Origin: Cinclus cinclus
Taxonomy: Eukaryota; Chordata; Aves; Passeriformes; Cinclidae
Assembly (NCBI RefSeq): GCF_963662255.1
Contig: NC_085046.1
Span: forward strand, 50,607,797-50,671,796
Direction: 5' to 3'
Length of the DNA stretch: 64,000 bases
The position numbers were made by a program, and so were the translations under genes. Positions 26,001-38,649 of this stretch are shown piece by piece (positions within the stretch are counted from its first letter, which is position 1; each line of letters begins with the position of its first letter). The notes beneath the pieces are model-generated. The model searched no databases. It saw only the letters and a list, made by a program, of their open reading frames with translations, and had not been told where the DNA came from.

Positions 26001-28930
26001 TAGTAACCAGAAATAAAGAGAGAAAAGCAGTAGGACTGAGTAGTACTCTGGATATTTAGGATAGAGGTTTGAATTTTCCAATTCATAGACTGCTTGAATC
26101 AGGATTTAGATAGGGAATATTTACAAAGTCATACCATAATACTGTACATGAAAATGCAGCCCAGTATTTAATGCATGTAATCTTCTACTTATTTCTATTT
26201 TTTTTCTTTTAATTCCAGTATCAAGTTCCTCAACTAATTTTCTTTACAACACTTAACATTTAATGTTTACAAGTGGGATCTTTTATATCAATTACACCAT
26301 TTCAGACCATTTTTTCTTCCCAAAGATGATCAAATGATCAAAAATGCTTTAGGTACATGGGAAACAGCGAGTTCTGTATGAAGACAGACACATTGCAAAT
26401 GGTATTGTACTGAACAAAGTGTGTCATAGCCTGTCTGTCATTGTTCAGAATAACTGAACTCAACCCAAAATAAGTGAAGTTAACAAAGCTGGATCACAGT
26501 TTATTGCTAGATTTCTTTAAGCCTCTCAGCTCTGAAAAACTGAACCAGTATTTGTTCCTCCTTGCTGCAAAGGCACCTGTCATTCTTCAGGCATGAGCTC
26601 TAGTTTATAGATTACAAAGACAACAGCTCAGATAGCAATACACTGGTTTTGTAGAGCACTGAAAGGAAGATCTATTTTCAGGACTACAGAAGTTTTTTCT
26701 GCATTATACATATCTAGAACTATTAACTTCCTTTTATTAAAAAAAACCTAGTTCATAGAGTGGAATTCCAATGAAAACCTGTTTACTCCTCTGTCGCTGA
26801 CTAATCATTGCTTGCCACCAGTCCAATTTCCTTTGCAAATAATAATTTGTCCTTTTGTTCCTTTGTGTAATGGTACCATTTTTCTATAATATTCACAAAA
26901 ATAGAAATCTTATTATTTGTTATAGAGAACCAGACCAAAAGACTTATGCAATAAATAAAAAGTTGCACATCTTGTGTTAATTTCTGATAACACAAATCAG
27001 AGGATTTATAAAAAAAAACCCCAGATCTGATTTGTAATCAATCTAATTTATTATTCCAACTATAGCTGTCTCAGGCAAAATGATAATCTTCCTGGCTCTC
27101 CCAAAATGGAAGATTTTTCCAAACTACTAAAAATAAAACAGCAATGGAAAGGGAAGTGGTACATCAGATCACTAAAAAAAAGTGTAATATCTGCCTAAAT
27201 GCTTTTCTGAACTTACAAATTATTATTTTATTCTTAATGAAGACATAAAGATCTCCTTCCAGTCCAAGGTAAATTTTTTTCAGTTATTGTACATTATCAC
27301 TGCAGTTTAATGCACTTTAGTAGGAGTTGGTCTGTGTATTTGACCTACTCATACTATTACAGTACACTTAGGAAAAGGTGGGTGAAAGCTATTAATTCCT
27401 AGCTCATTTAATGTCAAAATCATTCATTCCCACTGAGATTAAGACCCAGTGATCAATTTCATTGATTAAGCATTTGGATGTAGAAACTGTTAATATGCAA
27501 AACAAAATGCAAAATACCAGATTGTCCAGGGTAAAGCATGTTTCACTCTGAAATTTTCAGTGAACCAACAGAAAGAGAGGATAGGTTTATTCTTCACTGA
27601 AATGAGGAGTTCACAATAAGCCTTTCAAGTTCAAGAAATGATACTCAGCCCAACAAAGAGATGTTTGCATTTCTAAGTAAAACTACACATCAAGTATATT
27701 AGATGTACATGTTGGATAGGAAAGAATTAAAACTGTCTGAAGATTTTGAAGCTTCAGAGGAAAATTTGCCTGCAAGAAGTAAAATATTACACCAAGAAAA
27801 GTAAACTCTGATGAAAGAATTTAAAAGGGGAGTTTCATCTACTAGGATAAAACATAATTGCACAATCTGCTTCTCTGCTGGACACCATGTTAAGATCACA
27901 GCTGAAGGAGAAAGAGAATTTTCTGGTTTATAAGTAATTTAAATACAATTTTCTTTCAATTCTTTGCTAATCTGTTATCAAATTTCAATACACTGTATTG
28001 TCAGTTTACGGTGCTATTAATTCTTCTATTTGCACATTATTTTACCCTCACTGGAGTTTAAATTGCCTAATGTGACTGGGTAACCGCAAGGTAATCCTCA
28101 CCAAAAGTCACAAAATGTAGTAAGAAAGCACTAAGCAAGATGATATTATTTGTATATATTTCACAGTGTTGGCAGTCTAAATGAAGGGGCGATTTAATAC
28201 TGAATGAGATACAGGAGGTAGAACAGATGCTTTTGGCAAAATAATTTAGAAACACATCTACTTAAAAGAGGAAGTTGCAATAAAACATTTTCACACCATT
28301 AAGTGTAGGTTGTGCACATAATATATAAAGAATCCATGATGAAGAAATGCTTGCCATAATAAAACTGCACGTTCCAGATTGCAGCCAGGAAGCACTGACA
28401 GACTATAGGACTCTTGATACTGAATATGCTTCAGAGTTACGTTTCAAATTCCTAAAGCTGAATTTAGGAGGTTTTCAAGACAGCAGAAATTACTTTGCAG
28501 TAAAACTAACGGTGTGTGCCCGTTGTACACAAGGGAGAGAAGGAGGCAGCACAGCAGAGCTGGAATGACTCATAGCCCAAAAGGCAAGACTACAGGAGTT
28601 ACAGTTTGCTAATGAGCTTCTCCTGTGAGAAAGAGACTCTATCATTTGAGAGCTAGACAGAATTTTCCTCAAGAATAGGAATAAGTTTGTGTGCCTTGCA
28701 TCCTGTTTGGAAATTTACATCAGCAAATTATATAAACATATAAACAACTGTCAAATGTTTTGAACATAGAGCTTTTGAAGGTACTGTGTTAATGCCAATG
28801 AAAAAGAAGCAGAGCCTCTAATAGCTTTGAAATAGCTGTATCGAGGAATTTAACAATGTCAGCAGATCAGTGCTCGTCAAATTAAATTCCAGGCAATTCA
28901 AAGAATAAACCCTACTCAAGAAGTTTTCCT

Positions 28931-28982
28931 GAGACACAGCTGAGACACAGCTCACTCTTTCAACTGGGGGTGGGGGGGGGGG
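28931..28982. repeat. Tandem 11-mer followed by a poly-G tract
   Basis: GAGACACAGCT occurs twice back to back (28931-28952). A short spacer follows, then a nearly pure G run interrupted by one T (about 28965-28982). The G run contains enough closely spaced G triplets to be considered a possible G-quadruplex on the plus strand. Confidence 0.8.
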
Positions 28983-31634
28983 CCAGGGGACAGGCTGGGG
29001 AATGATGACACATGACACAAACCCCAAACGAAAGCAAACAATGCAAATTAAAAAAACTGTGATTGAACTTCATGTGCCTCTGCCATACTTTTTGAGTGAC
29101 TGTTGTATTTTGCTAGCAATACCTAGAAGGACATTTAACTGCAATTAACTTCCTGTAGCTGACATTGCTTCTCATGCTGTACTTTTGTCTTGGCATTGTT
29201 TTTCTTCATAAACACCCTCCATAATTGCAATAATAAAAGGTGTGTGAAGGGAAGAATATGGAGTTGGCAGAAAGGTGCAAAACACAGGGAGTCCAGGATG
29301 TACTCGTACTTGTCTTTTTAGGACCTTTGGAGAGTTATAATTCTAGATGATATTTTACTGCATTGTCTTAACTATTTAGGCCACTGTAGCACACATTCTC
29401 ATTTAAGTTACACCCACACTGGCCCATTAAAATATCAGCTGTGACCAAAACCAAAACTGAGTGTTCTCACAAACTCTTTTCATCTCAAACCAAAGTGCTC
29501 TGTTGCTGCTGACTGATCTACGTATTAAAAAAATAAAAAATATATGCAGTTAAAAATTGTAATTAACCCCTTACTCAAAAGGCACAAATAAATCCACAAA
29601 GGTCAATAATATTTTTTCTGCTGCACAATTATAACTGATTATAATATATATGGTAAATTTATAGTACCATTAATTATCCAGAACAAAAATTGAATCAAAG
29701 AGTTTCTTAAACCCAAAATACTTGTTCTCCTATTGCTTATACATTCCCTGATTATGGAGGATAAAAACAGGTGAATTGTCAGAAACACTTTAAAACTGTG
29801 CAGGGCAAAGACACTACTTCGTGTTCTGTTTCTTAAAAAGTAAAAAGAGAAGTGCAACATTTTACTGAAAAGAAGTTAACAAATCCTAGGTTGGTATGGA
29901 GGCTAGAATCAGTATGGGAATACAGATGTAATGTTGCTTTCAGAAAACATTGAAGAAATAAAATTAAGCAATCAGTAACCTGGATTTCTGTAGAGTGAGG
30001 ACTCCAGTGGGTAGTTTCCAAGACATTTAACATTGATTCATTTCAGAAACTAAGAAAACTGTTGCCTTTAAAACAATATTCAAATCTGCTCAAACCTCAT
30101 GGTCAGAAAATTACACAGCTTTTTGTTTCTATGATTTTGGTGAATCACAGAAATCTAATGCAAACGCTTTATTGCCCTCCAGAAAATAATTATTAACTTT
30201 TATCTGTTCAGACCACTATAAAACCACCTCACACTTAAGCCTACACCAGGTCCATTGAATGCCATGCACTTCAGAACTTGTCAGAAATATATATTTTTTT
30301 CCCCTTACTGTCTTTTACAGATTCAGGATATTTCTATTTGGTTTTCCTTTATTTATTCTCTGACACATTATGGGAAAACTATATGGAAGACTTTTACCTA
30401 GAGTTTAATTTATTGTTCAGCAATGAATTATCCTGATTTTAGAACTTCATGAAAGAACTTAAATGCACTATCCATGCAACCATTTTGTACTGAGAAAATT
30501 TCTGGTTGTATAGATATACTCAGGAGCTCTCGTTTTTCTTCCCTTTTATTCATATAGACAGAACTACACCCAAAGTCTTGTGACTTTTACCTGTCATCAC
30601 AATACTTACATTATTATTTAACATGTTTTAATGCCAATATGAGGCTCCTGTTTGTTTGTCTGACTTGTTATATCACTGTGTTGATGTGGTCCTTATTCTT
30701 ACCACAATCATCATATTTAATAAACAAATCACTGGAAGTTTACTGTGATTTATTGTTGTTACCATTTTAATGATGGGACCAGTAAATCGTAAAAGTAAAT
30801 GGAAACCAGTACACCAAAGTGCATATTCAGTCCTTAGATTTTTCTTTTTTTTTTTCTCCTGTAGCCTATCAGCTAACTTTTGCTCCTCATTTAACAGCTG
30901 TACAGCTAAGAAGATGAATTAACTTCTTCCTAGCCACATTTTGCCAATATCCTCACTGGGAATGTTCAGTATAAGGATGTCAAAGTTTAGCCCTCTGAAT
31001 CTGAACTTCATATTAATAGTCAAATATATGATCCAAATATATACTATTTTGGAATGCCTTGAAGTATTTTTTGTTACTGCTCTAGACATTACTGTCTGGA
31101 TATCAGTGTGTTAACTGCACAGAAACACAGGCATTTTTACTCTCACTTTTCAAATGTTCATTAAGGGCAGTAAATTAATAAAGACTTTGCTAAAGAAAGT
31201 AGGGCAGTTCACCTCTGTTCAAAGCAGAACATGTTTTTGTTGAAGAAATAACCTCATTCAACATTTTATACCAGTAAGGTTGCTTTGGGAGAAATTAATA
31301 CAGGGGGAGATTGACTTTCTAGAGATATTCTTTCATCCTTTTCATCCTATTCTTTCTTTTACAGAAAAGGTAGTTATCTTTTTGCATTTTCAAAATTTGT
31401 TTGTTTGGGGCATTTTTTTTTATAAAACCTCAAAGAGTAAGTTTGATTTCATTACAGGATGTGAGGGTGAGAAAAAGTATAGGTAATTTTAAGATCTGGA
31501 ATGCTTAAGGCAATCTCTCCATGGTGAAAATAAACTCTAGGAATTTTGTGTTTTTTCAAAATTTTCATAATTACTTATTCTGAAATTCTAAGGGGGTGTG
31601 TAGTACAGTTAGGAGGTATTAGCATTAAAATGAA

Positions 31635-31661
31635 CACTGTGGTTTTTGATAAACCACAGTG
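31635..31661. repeat. Perfect 11-bp hairpin
   Basis: The left arm CACTGTGGTTT (31635-31645) is matched exactly by its reverse complement at 31651-31661, with a 5-base loop TTGAT. No T run or other terminator-like context follows, and no element that would explain it was recognised. Confidence 0.85.
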
Positions 31662-33057
31662 CAGGGAGTTTCTAGTTTTGTCTACCATGGGTCTGGTAGT
31701 CTTCAGTCTTATTAGCCTATGTATAGACCACATCTGTTCCCTGGTCTCCTCAGTGTGTCTTGTTTCCAGTTTTATGGATAAGGATTATCAAGATATTACC
31801 TACGCATATTTCAATCACCATATTTCTTTGTATATTGTGTGTAATGGGTCAGTTCATTTAAATATAAGCTAAAACTAAATGGAGAAGGTCTTAGGTCCTG
31901 AGTCTGTAGGATGATATGTAATAGCTAAAAATAAGATTCAGATGAAAACTTGATATATTCAGAATTAGAGTTTCAAAACATAGGTAAAAAGCAACAGTGA
32001 CACCAGGTTAAGTATTCACAGAACAGACCAGACACAGAAAATTTTGGAATTAAAATTGCATTAGATTTGCTTGAATCTCTTATCTCAGAATTCCATAGAA
32101 AATCTACTTCAGTTTCTCTTGATTTGCTGTGCATTTTCTCAGAAAAGGGCACCCAGCCAAATTATTAATAAAAATCCTCCTGAATTACATCTGCAGCCCC
32201 ACACATGCTTTTGGGTGATGTGATCAGGTGCCTACTAGGCTGCTGAATGATCAAAGGAATGGTCAGCCCATCACTCTGTAATCTAACACAGTGTAGTACG
32301 AGAGAGGATATCACTAGATTTTGCAATACATCAGGGAAAGTAAAGAAATAGCCATTATGCAAACCCAGAGCTCTGGCTCTGCTCCAGCACCTTATAGCAT
32401 GTACTTGCTGCCAGGTTATTTGTAAAGCTAACCAAATTCCAGCTGTCCACGAAACCAATCCTCTTGCTTTGCCTTGACTGAGCTGACATCTCTGCATTAG
32501 AATCTGGGGTACCTATAATATCCTTTGGAGGCATTCCCTTTGCAGCTTAGACAAAGTGACTGCTGGAGAGATATTGCACAATTTCTCAGATGTTGAGCAT
32601 TTAACAGCACTTAGTTAACATGCTGTAATGGTACTTCACAGTGCAATTATTAAATTACTTTGTTCTATTGTAATGACCAATGATTAAACTTTCATAACAC
32701 TGACATTACACGCTTTATTTATCAGGCTCCTATACTTATTAAATTATTTGAAGGGTGTGGAGGGGTCTTAATAGAAGTGAATTTGTGCAATCATCTTTCA
32801 AGGTCAAAAACTATCTCCTGCTGTGAAAGTAGACGAACCACATAAAAATTACTTAAGAAGTTTTTAATGTTTAATCTTTTCATTGTCTACATTGTCTAAA
32901 AGCAAAGCTTGAATGGTTTTCAGAAACATCTGCCTGCCACCCTAAGAGAAACACACATACATTCCCCTTTCCAGGGACAGAGACACAGTATAGCAATAGT
33001 GAACTTGAAAATAAAACCAATTCAAGGTGATGTTGGGAGACTTGAGATTGTCACATC

Positions 33058-33265
33058 TATCATGGAGTTATAGAATAGCTTGGCTTGGAAGGGACCTTAA
33101 AGATTATCTAGTTCCAAGGACAAGGACACTTTCTACTGGGCCAGATTGTTCAGAGCACCATCCAACCTGTCCTTGAACACTACTAGGGATGGGATATCTG
33201 CCACTTGTCTGGGCAGCCTATTCCAGTGCCTCACCAACCTCACAGTAAAGGATTTCTTCCTAGTC
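33058..33265 (-). mobile_element. CR1 LINE 3'-end fragment
   Basis: The plus-strand reading starts with an ATAGAAT-type motif, then TTGG-TTGGAAGGGACCTTAAAG. Further on come the typical CR1 phrases for 'vicinity of a block of 3' sequence', including CCATCCAACCTGTCCTTGAA and AGCCTATTCCAGTGCCTCAC. This is the reverse complement of the 3' terminal region of avian CR1, so the element lies on the minus strand with its 3' end at the left. It is a 5'-truncated copy of about 200 bp, the usual state of CR1 in bird genomes. Divergence from the consensus I remember is substantial, so it is an old copy. It has no coding capacity. Confidence 0.9.
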
Positions 33266-35726
33266 CTTGGACAGGAATTCTTATACCGGAAATATGCCTG
33301 GTATCAACAGTTCTGCTGAGAGGTGTAATATTTAATAAATAATCCCAACAATTAAATTCATTTACTTCAGCAAATCAATCATTCAGAAAAAAAAAAAATC
33401 ATTTTGAAGCTGTAGATAACAAATGTACTCAGAATTTCCATTCCTTTCTATATCCAAGAATAGATGTTTACTCAAAAATTCCCTGAAGTAAAGGGGAATA
33501 CAGCATGTAAAAATTTAGAGATCATTTTTTTCCTGTTCCTTCAAACATGTGCATTGCTTTGGTCATTGCAGTGCAGACTAGGCCTCTGCATATTTTGCAT
33601 TACATACAATTACATGCATATATTATGGCATTACTCCATGGATAATCTTTCATTCGAAAATTAGTTTGTGTATTCATAATAAAACCATGAGATGACCATT
33701 GTTTAGCTTAAGTCCACAACACCAAATTAATCAAAGCAGCTCTGTTTCTTACCATATAAACAGCTTCCAGAGCCAAGTAACTGAGGGATCCATTAAAATT
33801 ACCTCCCGAATTTTAAACTTTGTATTTTCCTGCACTTCCATACAGAGGGTAAGACATCTTACTTTTATAAGCAGATTATATCAATATGCAATGAGAAAAA
33901 AAAGTATTATGAAGGACTTGGCCTGTGGGAACTTTTGATGTTCATCTATGTTCTGTGTATCTACTGTGTTTTGAACCAAAAAGCTCACAACTGGTGATAA
34001 AATCAATCCCTTTTCCTGAATCCTTGCTTCTGAAAAAAGTCCCAAGTTTTTTGTTAGTTTTTTTTTTTTTTTTAAAGAGGACACTATTTCAAATTCTGTT
34101 TATCTTTTGAAAAAGTACTTGAATATTTAGGGATATTATTGCTCCTTCCTCTTGTCAACAGCTGCTGTTATCATGTCCTTCAGCTCTATTCCAGTAGACA
34201 TTCTTGTATCACTGCTTCAAGGGAAAGGAGAGGAAAAAACTAGCCAACTCAAAATCCAGTTACAGTTCTGATTTGTGGAAGGCTTGAGAGCTTCATTAAG
34301 TAGTCTGCAACGACAGCATGCTGGGGGAGTTTTAGCCTGTTAGCCACTTATCAGAGAAACAACTGAATAGGTATTCAAAATTTTTAAAATGGAAAAGAAA
34401 ATGAGTAAAATTTCTTAGAAAAAAAAAAAGCAGAAAAAAAAGGAAGACAAAAATGGCATTAAATTATTTTATAGAGTAAATCTCTGAAGGAAGTAGCAAT
34501 TTTCCTGATTTTCAGGTTCTGGATCTGGCAAACAGGAGGTAGACTCTCAGGAACCACATAGAGACGGAAGGACTTGAAAAGAAGCACAACAGCACAATAG
34601 AAAGTAGGCCAGATAGCCAAAGTGTCATTATGAACACTACAGCATATCCACATCACAGGTCATTACAGTGCAACCTCTCTAGAATGCTCTCAGAAAGTGT
34701 GAAGCTACTGACTCTGCTTGCTCATTAGTGTGTATATGCACAACGTTAAAATAATGACACAGTCAAATAGATTTTTTCCTTAACTGTGATTCACTGTGTA
34801 GCTGGAAGACTGAGCATGACATATTCATGGCATTTTGGAAATGGCAGAATGGTTTTTGCACCATTACACAATTTGACATATTTTCTACAAGCCCAAGCAC
34901 TTCTTATATAGCACAGTAACATGAATATCTGATTAAAGGAAAAAAGAAATTCAGAGAGCAAAACCAAGCAAACTAACTTCAGAAGTGTGGTGGTGGAAAG
35001 GAGAATAGGTCTTAATTGTAAGGACCCTTGCAGAACTATAAAGGATTTTTAAACTAGGGAATAAATCCTCTGTGTCATTCATAGGCTTTTAACTTCCCTT
35101 TGATGAAGAGGAACACTTGAAAGCCTCCTTGTAGCATCTCTTTTTTAATAAAATGGAATACTTTTCTCCAGTATGTTGTTGTAGGGCCATGATTCTCTAA
35201 TCCCTTCTTTGTTTCTCTGTGCCCCTTCCAGAATATTTCTTGACACTTCCATCTTTGATATCAGCATAATTAAAAAGATTCAGGGGACAGTAATTACAGT
35301 TTCAAGTACTCTTCAGAAGAAGCATCAGAGTTTGCTGAAAAAAAAAAATTACTTTTTTCTAATACCCCTGAAACTCTATTGAATTCCTCATGGTGTAACA
35401 GTGCGATTGGCTTTGTAGCGCCCCCCTTTCTTCAAGCACACTATTTTTCTATGTAGCTATGCAGAAAGTATCAAGAAAGGCCAAGAAAATGTACAAGAAT
35501 AAGTTGTAAGTTCTCTGATATACTTGGTATTTTTAAATGTCTTTTGAACAGAATCATAGAACAATATCAACAATGTAGCATGTTCTTCTCAGCCAAACTG
35601 AAGAACTAATTATAGTTACTCCTGCTATGCCAGTGGGTAAAAAATCCAACTGTTATCAATATCAAAATATTCAAACACCAGGTGCCTTGAAATGACTGAG
35701 ACTCTGCATAGGGGAGAGCAATGGAT
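33266..35726. other. AT-rich noncoding DNA
   Basis: No gene or recognised element. It contains poly-A and poly-T runs (for example near 33388 and 34060). An isolated AGAATCATAGAAC motif near 35551 recalls the CR1 3' tail, but it is too short to call. Confidence 0.7.
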
Positions 35727-35822
35727 ATAGAATCATAGAACAGTTTATGTTGGAAGGGAACTAAAATGATCTTCTAGTCCAATCCCCATGCAAGAAGCAG
35801 GGACATGATAGACATTGGATCA
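35727..35822 (-). mobile_element. CR1 LINE 3'-terminal stub
   Basis: The segment begins with TAGAATCATAGAACAG and continues with TTGGAAGGGAACTA and TCTAGTCCAATCCCC, the reverse complement of the last ~90 bp of a CR1 element. It is a minimal 5'-truncated insertion on the minus strand. It lies about 15 bp from a longer CR1 in the opposite orientation (35838-36745), so the two form an inverted pair. The boundary toward 35822 is approximate because the match fades. Confidence 0.8.
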
Positions 35823-35837
35823 AAGTGTGATTACAAG

Positions 35838-36745
35838 TATTATCCATCAAGATAATACAATGCTCCATAGTATTTTGCATCTCCATCAGTAACCTGGACA
35901 TCAGGAGACTCAGAAGCAAGCTTTTAGATGACACCCAGTTAGCAGAGTTGTTCATACACTAAAAGGTTTCATGCGCCATTCAGAAAGATGCAATTATACT
36001 GGAAAAATGTGCTAGCAGGAACCTCATTAAGTCTGACAAGTGCAAATGCACACTTGGCACCTGTGATAGAAATAAACCCATGAGCCAATATAGAATGTAG
36101 ACTGGTTGGGTGGGTAGCAGCTATGCAGAAAAGGGTCTGGGGGGCTCTAGACAGAGGGTGAGCAGTGAACCCTTGCAGGTCATAAAGACTAACTATATAT
36201 TGGACTGCATCAGCAAAAGCATAGGGAGTAACTTAATGGAGGGTTATTAATTCCCTTTATTTAGCATCTACGAGGCTGCATCTTGAACACTTTATCCAAT
36301 TTCGAGTCTCCTAGCTCAACAAGAAACTGCAGAGTCCGGTGGAGCATAACTAAAACGGCTAAGGACAGGAGCATATGGTACTTGAACAGCGACAAAGATA
36401 ATTGGTTTTGTTTACCCTAAAGAAGGCTGAGGGAGAGATCCAATTGCAGCCTTCATCTGTCTAAAGAGCGGTTGTAGGAAAGACAAGCATTATAATGAAA
36501 GCATTAGTAGTAACAGTAAGAAGTTGTTGCTTGAAAATAAGAAAATAATACCAATATAGAGAGGTGCAACACTGGAACAAAGCACTCAGAGAGTTTGTGG
36601 CAAGTCCATCCATGGAAATGTTCAAATTTCAGAGAAAAAACTTCGTGCAAAGCATTCTAGCCTGGAAGTTGTTCTAACACTGAGTGGGAGTTTGAGCTAT
36701 GACCTCCAGAGGCCCCTACCCACCCATATATTTTTGATCCTATTG
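35838..36745 (+). mobile_element. Degraded CR1 LINE, 3' part of ORF2 and 3' UTR
   Basis: The segment reads in plus orientation through the usual CR1 order. First is a block equivalent to the reverse-transcriptase C-terminal coding region (CATCAGTAACCTGGACAT, then TTTAGATGACACCCAGTTAG, the D-D-T-x-L region). Next are AACCTCATTAAGTCTGACAA and GACTGCATCAGCAAAAGCAT. Last comes a 3' UTR-like part ending with ATGACCTCCAGAGGCCCCTA. There are many frameshifts and stops, so it makes no protein. This is one of the longer CR1 remnants in the window and is old by its divergence. Its left boundary, next to the inverted stub, is uncertain by roughly 20 bp. Confidence 0.82.
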
Positions 36746-37850
36746 CAGTCTTGTAGGAATAATGTCTACCAGTTTATAGCTCCCGTTCCTCCTGGAAGCA
36801 GGCCTAATGAACTTCTATATGTTAAGTCAGACTAAGAAACATAAACACAACAATTGTTTACTGTCCCTTTGGCCCTCATGAGGGACTCTGTCTGATGCTA
36901 AAATATACAACTGGTGAGTTCTGCATATACCTGCATACATGGTTTGCACACTGAAAGTGGGAGAATGGAACAGGAAGAAAATAAACTAACAGAGTTTATG
37001 ATGCTTAGCTGAATGCCTAATCTGTTGAGGAAGAGAGACCAGTTAAAATTAAATGCTGTAAAATTCCCCTCTCAGCTGAACAATAGGAAGACAAAACCTC
37101 TGGAAGAGGAAGAGACTTGCTCTTGCAATCCCTGTGATTCCTTCTGTCTTTTCCACTTGCAATTCAGCAACAGTCAATAGATCTTTCACCTCATGAGACA
37201 AAGTGGGGACATGTTGTGAGACAGCCTGTTCTTTCAAGTTAGAAGGGAAAAAATGACAGTACAAAGATTTAGCAGCCTATCATCACTAGTTCCCATCTCC
37301 ATTAGGACAGAAAATGAATGGAAATTAAGTAAACAGTAATGAAGCTTTTGCTTTCTTCTGCCTCAGAGCTGGATGCTCAAAGGACCATCAGATATCTCTG
37401 AGCAAAAAGCTATGATGTTCCAGGTTACTGGGCTCTCTTTCTTCTGTACAAGGGCCATTACACTCATCTGAGTGATTAATTTGTTTTTCTTGTCAATTAA
37501 AGGCTTATATAATATATCATTACAAAAGGGGGTCACTAATGTCCTAAATTAATACGCCAGCTTAATGATTGCAAAAGTAGGTAAGACTTTTTTTTTTTCT
37601 TCTTCTTCCATACATGTTGTTATCCAGGTAGCCTAGACAAGAAATTTAATTGTCCAGAAAAGTGGCTATATTGGCCTAAATACACAGGTTCTTCAAGTGT
37701 GAAAATTATCTCATCTTCAGGGAATACATTTAAACCACATGATTTCAATGTCTGTAATAGATATACTTCCTGGGGAAACTATATGCAAGAGTCCTTTACA
37801 AATGAAAGAGCAATGTGATAAAAACCCTGTTGCTGCATTAAGTGACTCAT
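36746..37850. other. AT-rich noncoding DNA between CR1 and solo LTR
   Basis: No gene or repeat is recognised apart from a T run near 37588. The last five bases before the LTR (37846-37850, CTCAT) are the left copy of its target-site duplication. Confidence 0.7.
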
Positions 37851-38541
37851 TGTTGGGGGTTGGTTCTTTCCCTTTTCCCTCTGTGGAATTTTCCCCATTG
37901 CCATGCTAAGATACCTATTGACTGGGCCCTGGTGGCCAGGGGGAGGGGAGAGAAGAGATTCAAACATCCAGAAGAGGAAGCAGAAGGCTCTGGCTCAGCT
38001 CATTTCCCCCGCAGAGTTTGGACGTGAAGGACGATCGCCGCCTCAGCTCCATCCCTTCCATCCCAGCTCCAGGAGCCATCCTCACTGCTATCGGACCCTG
38101 CACTGCTGCCTTCTCGCTGTAATCTGCCATCATCCAGCACTCTGCTGAGCACTGGGACCCACACTGTGAGCGGAGGGCTCTCTCTCCATCTCTCTCTCCC
38201 CCTGGGACAGCTCTGCCATCACCCCCAGCCCTCCTGCGGCTCTGCGGGACCCGCCCGCCCCCAGCACCGGGAACTGCAGCTCAGGGAAAAGGTGCCTGCA
38301 GCCAGAAAGGACTGGGACTGAGTTACTGCTCTGTTGGTGGGTAATTTCATAGCTGTTGTTGTTCTTGTTTGTCTTGTTAGATATACTAGTAAAGAACTGT
38401 TATTCCTACCCCCATATCTTTGCCTGAGAGCTCCTTTAATTTCAAAATCATAATAATCTGTAGGAAGGAAGAATCACATTTTTCAGTCCAAAGGGAGGCT
38501 TCTGCTTTCCTTAGCAAACACCTGTCTTTCAAACCAGGACA
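37851..38541 (+). mobile_element. Solo LTR of an endogenous retrovirus, ERVL-like
   Basis: The element starts TGTTGGGGGTTGG and ends AACCAGGACA, giving canonical TG...CA ends. It is flanked by a perfect 5-bp direct repeat CTCAT (37846-37850 and 38542-38546). Length is 691 bp with no internal retroviral sequence, so it is a solo LTR left by recombination between the two LTRs of a provirus. A 5-bp duplication is typical of ERVL-class bird elements, and the sequence resembles songbird LTRs I have seen, but the family name is inference. The plus orientation rests on a possible AGTAAA signal at 38388 upstream of a T/C-rich stretch. The middle is GC-rich (about 38000-38330), unlike the flanks. The intact duplication suggests a fairly recent insertion. 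Confidence 0.85.
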
Positions 38542-38546
38542 CTCAT
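38542..38546. repeat. Right copy of the LTR target-site duplication
   Basis: CTCAT directly abuts the CA end of the LTR and matches 37846-37850 exactly. Confidence 0.85.
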
Positions 38547-38600
38547 ATTGTTGAAAACCAGGCAATATTGATAGACAATAATATTTTGATAAATAGTTTT

Positions 38601-38626
38601 GGATCTTTATCTTTTGATAAAGATCC
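38601..38626. repeat. Perfect 11-bp hairpin, first of a tandem pair
   Basis: GGATCTTTATC at 38601-38611 is matched by its exact reverse complement at 38616-38626 around a TTTT loop. It lies 55 bp beyond the solo LTR, outside its duplication, and 5 bp before a second hairpin of related sequence. Confidence 0.85.
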
Positions 38627-38631
38627 AAGAA

Positions 38632-38649
38632 GGTCTTTTGACAAAGACC
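38632..38649. repeat. Perfect 7-bp hairpin, second of a tandem pair
   Basis: GGTCTTT (38632-38638) pairs exactly with AAAGACC (38643-38649) around TGAC. The core TCTTTTGA-CAAAGA resembles the core of the preceding hairpin (TCTTTTGA-TAAAGA), so the two look like diverged copies of one unit. Confidence 0.8.

Larger units (their letters stand above)
20387..33057. other. AT-rich noncoding DNA; no supported gene
   Basis: No open frame here has a recognisable domain. Frames at 31546-31872 (plus) and 32165-32497 (minus) exceed 100 codons; the first is a hydrophobic translation typical of T-rich DNA and the second has no family resemblance. Several AT-type microsatellites, a poly-G tract and one perfect hairpin are listed separately. 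Confidence 0.65.

Noticed and set aside
31546..31872. A 108-codon hydrophobic plus-strand frame
   Set aside because: It starts with a non-ATG codon, and its composition is what T-rich DNA gives by chance; no family resemblance.
32165..32497. A 110-codon minus-strand frame
   Set aside because: Non-ATG start, no domain, no flanking splice or polyadenylation signals recognised.
35551..35563. AGAATCATAGAAC motif as another CR1 3' tail
   Set aside because: Only the short tail-like motif is present and the adjacent bases do not match CR1.
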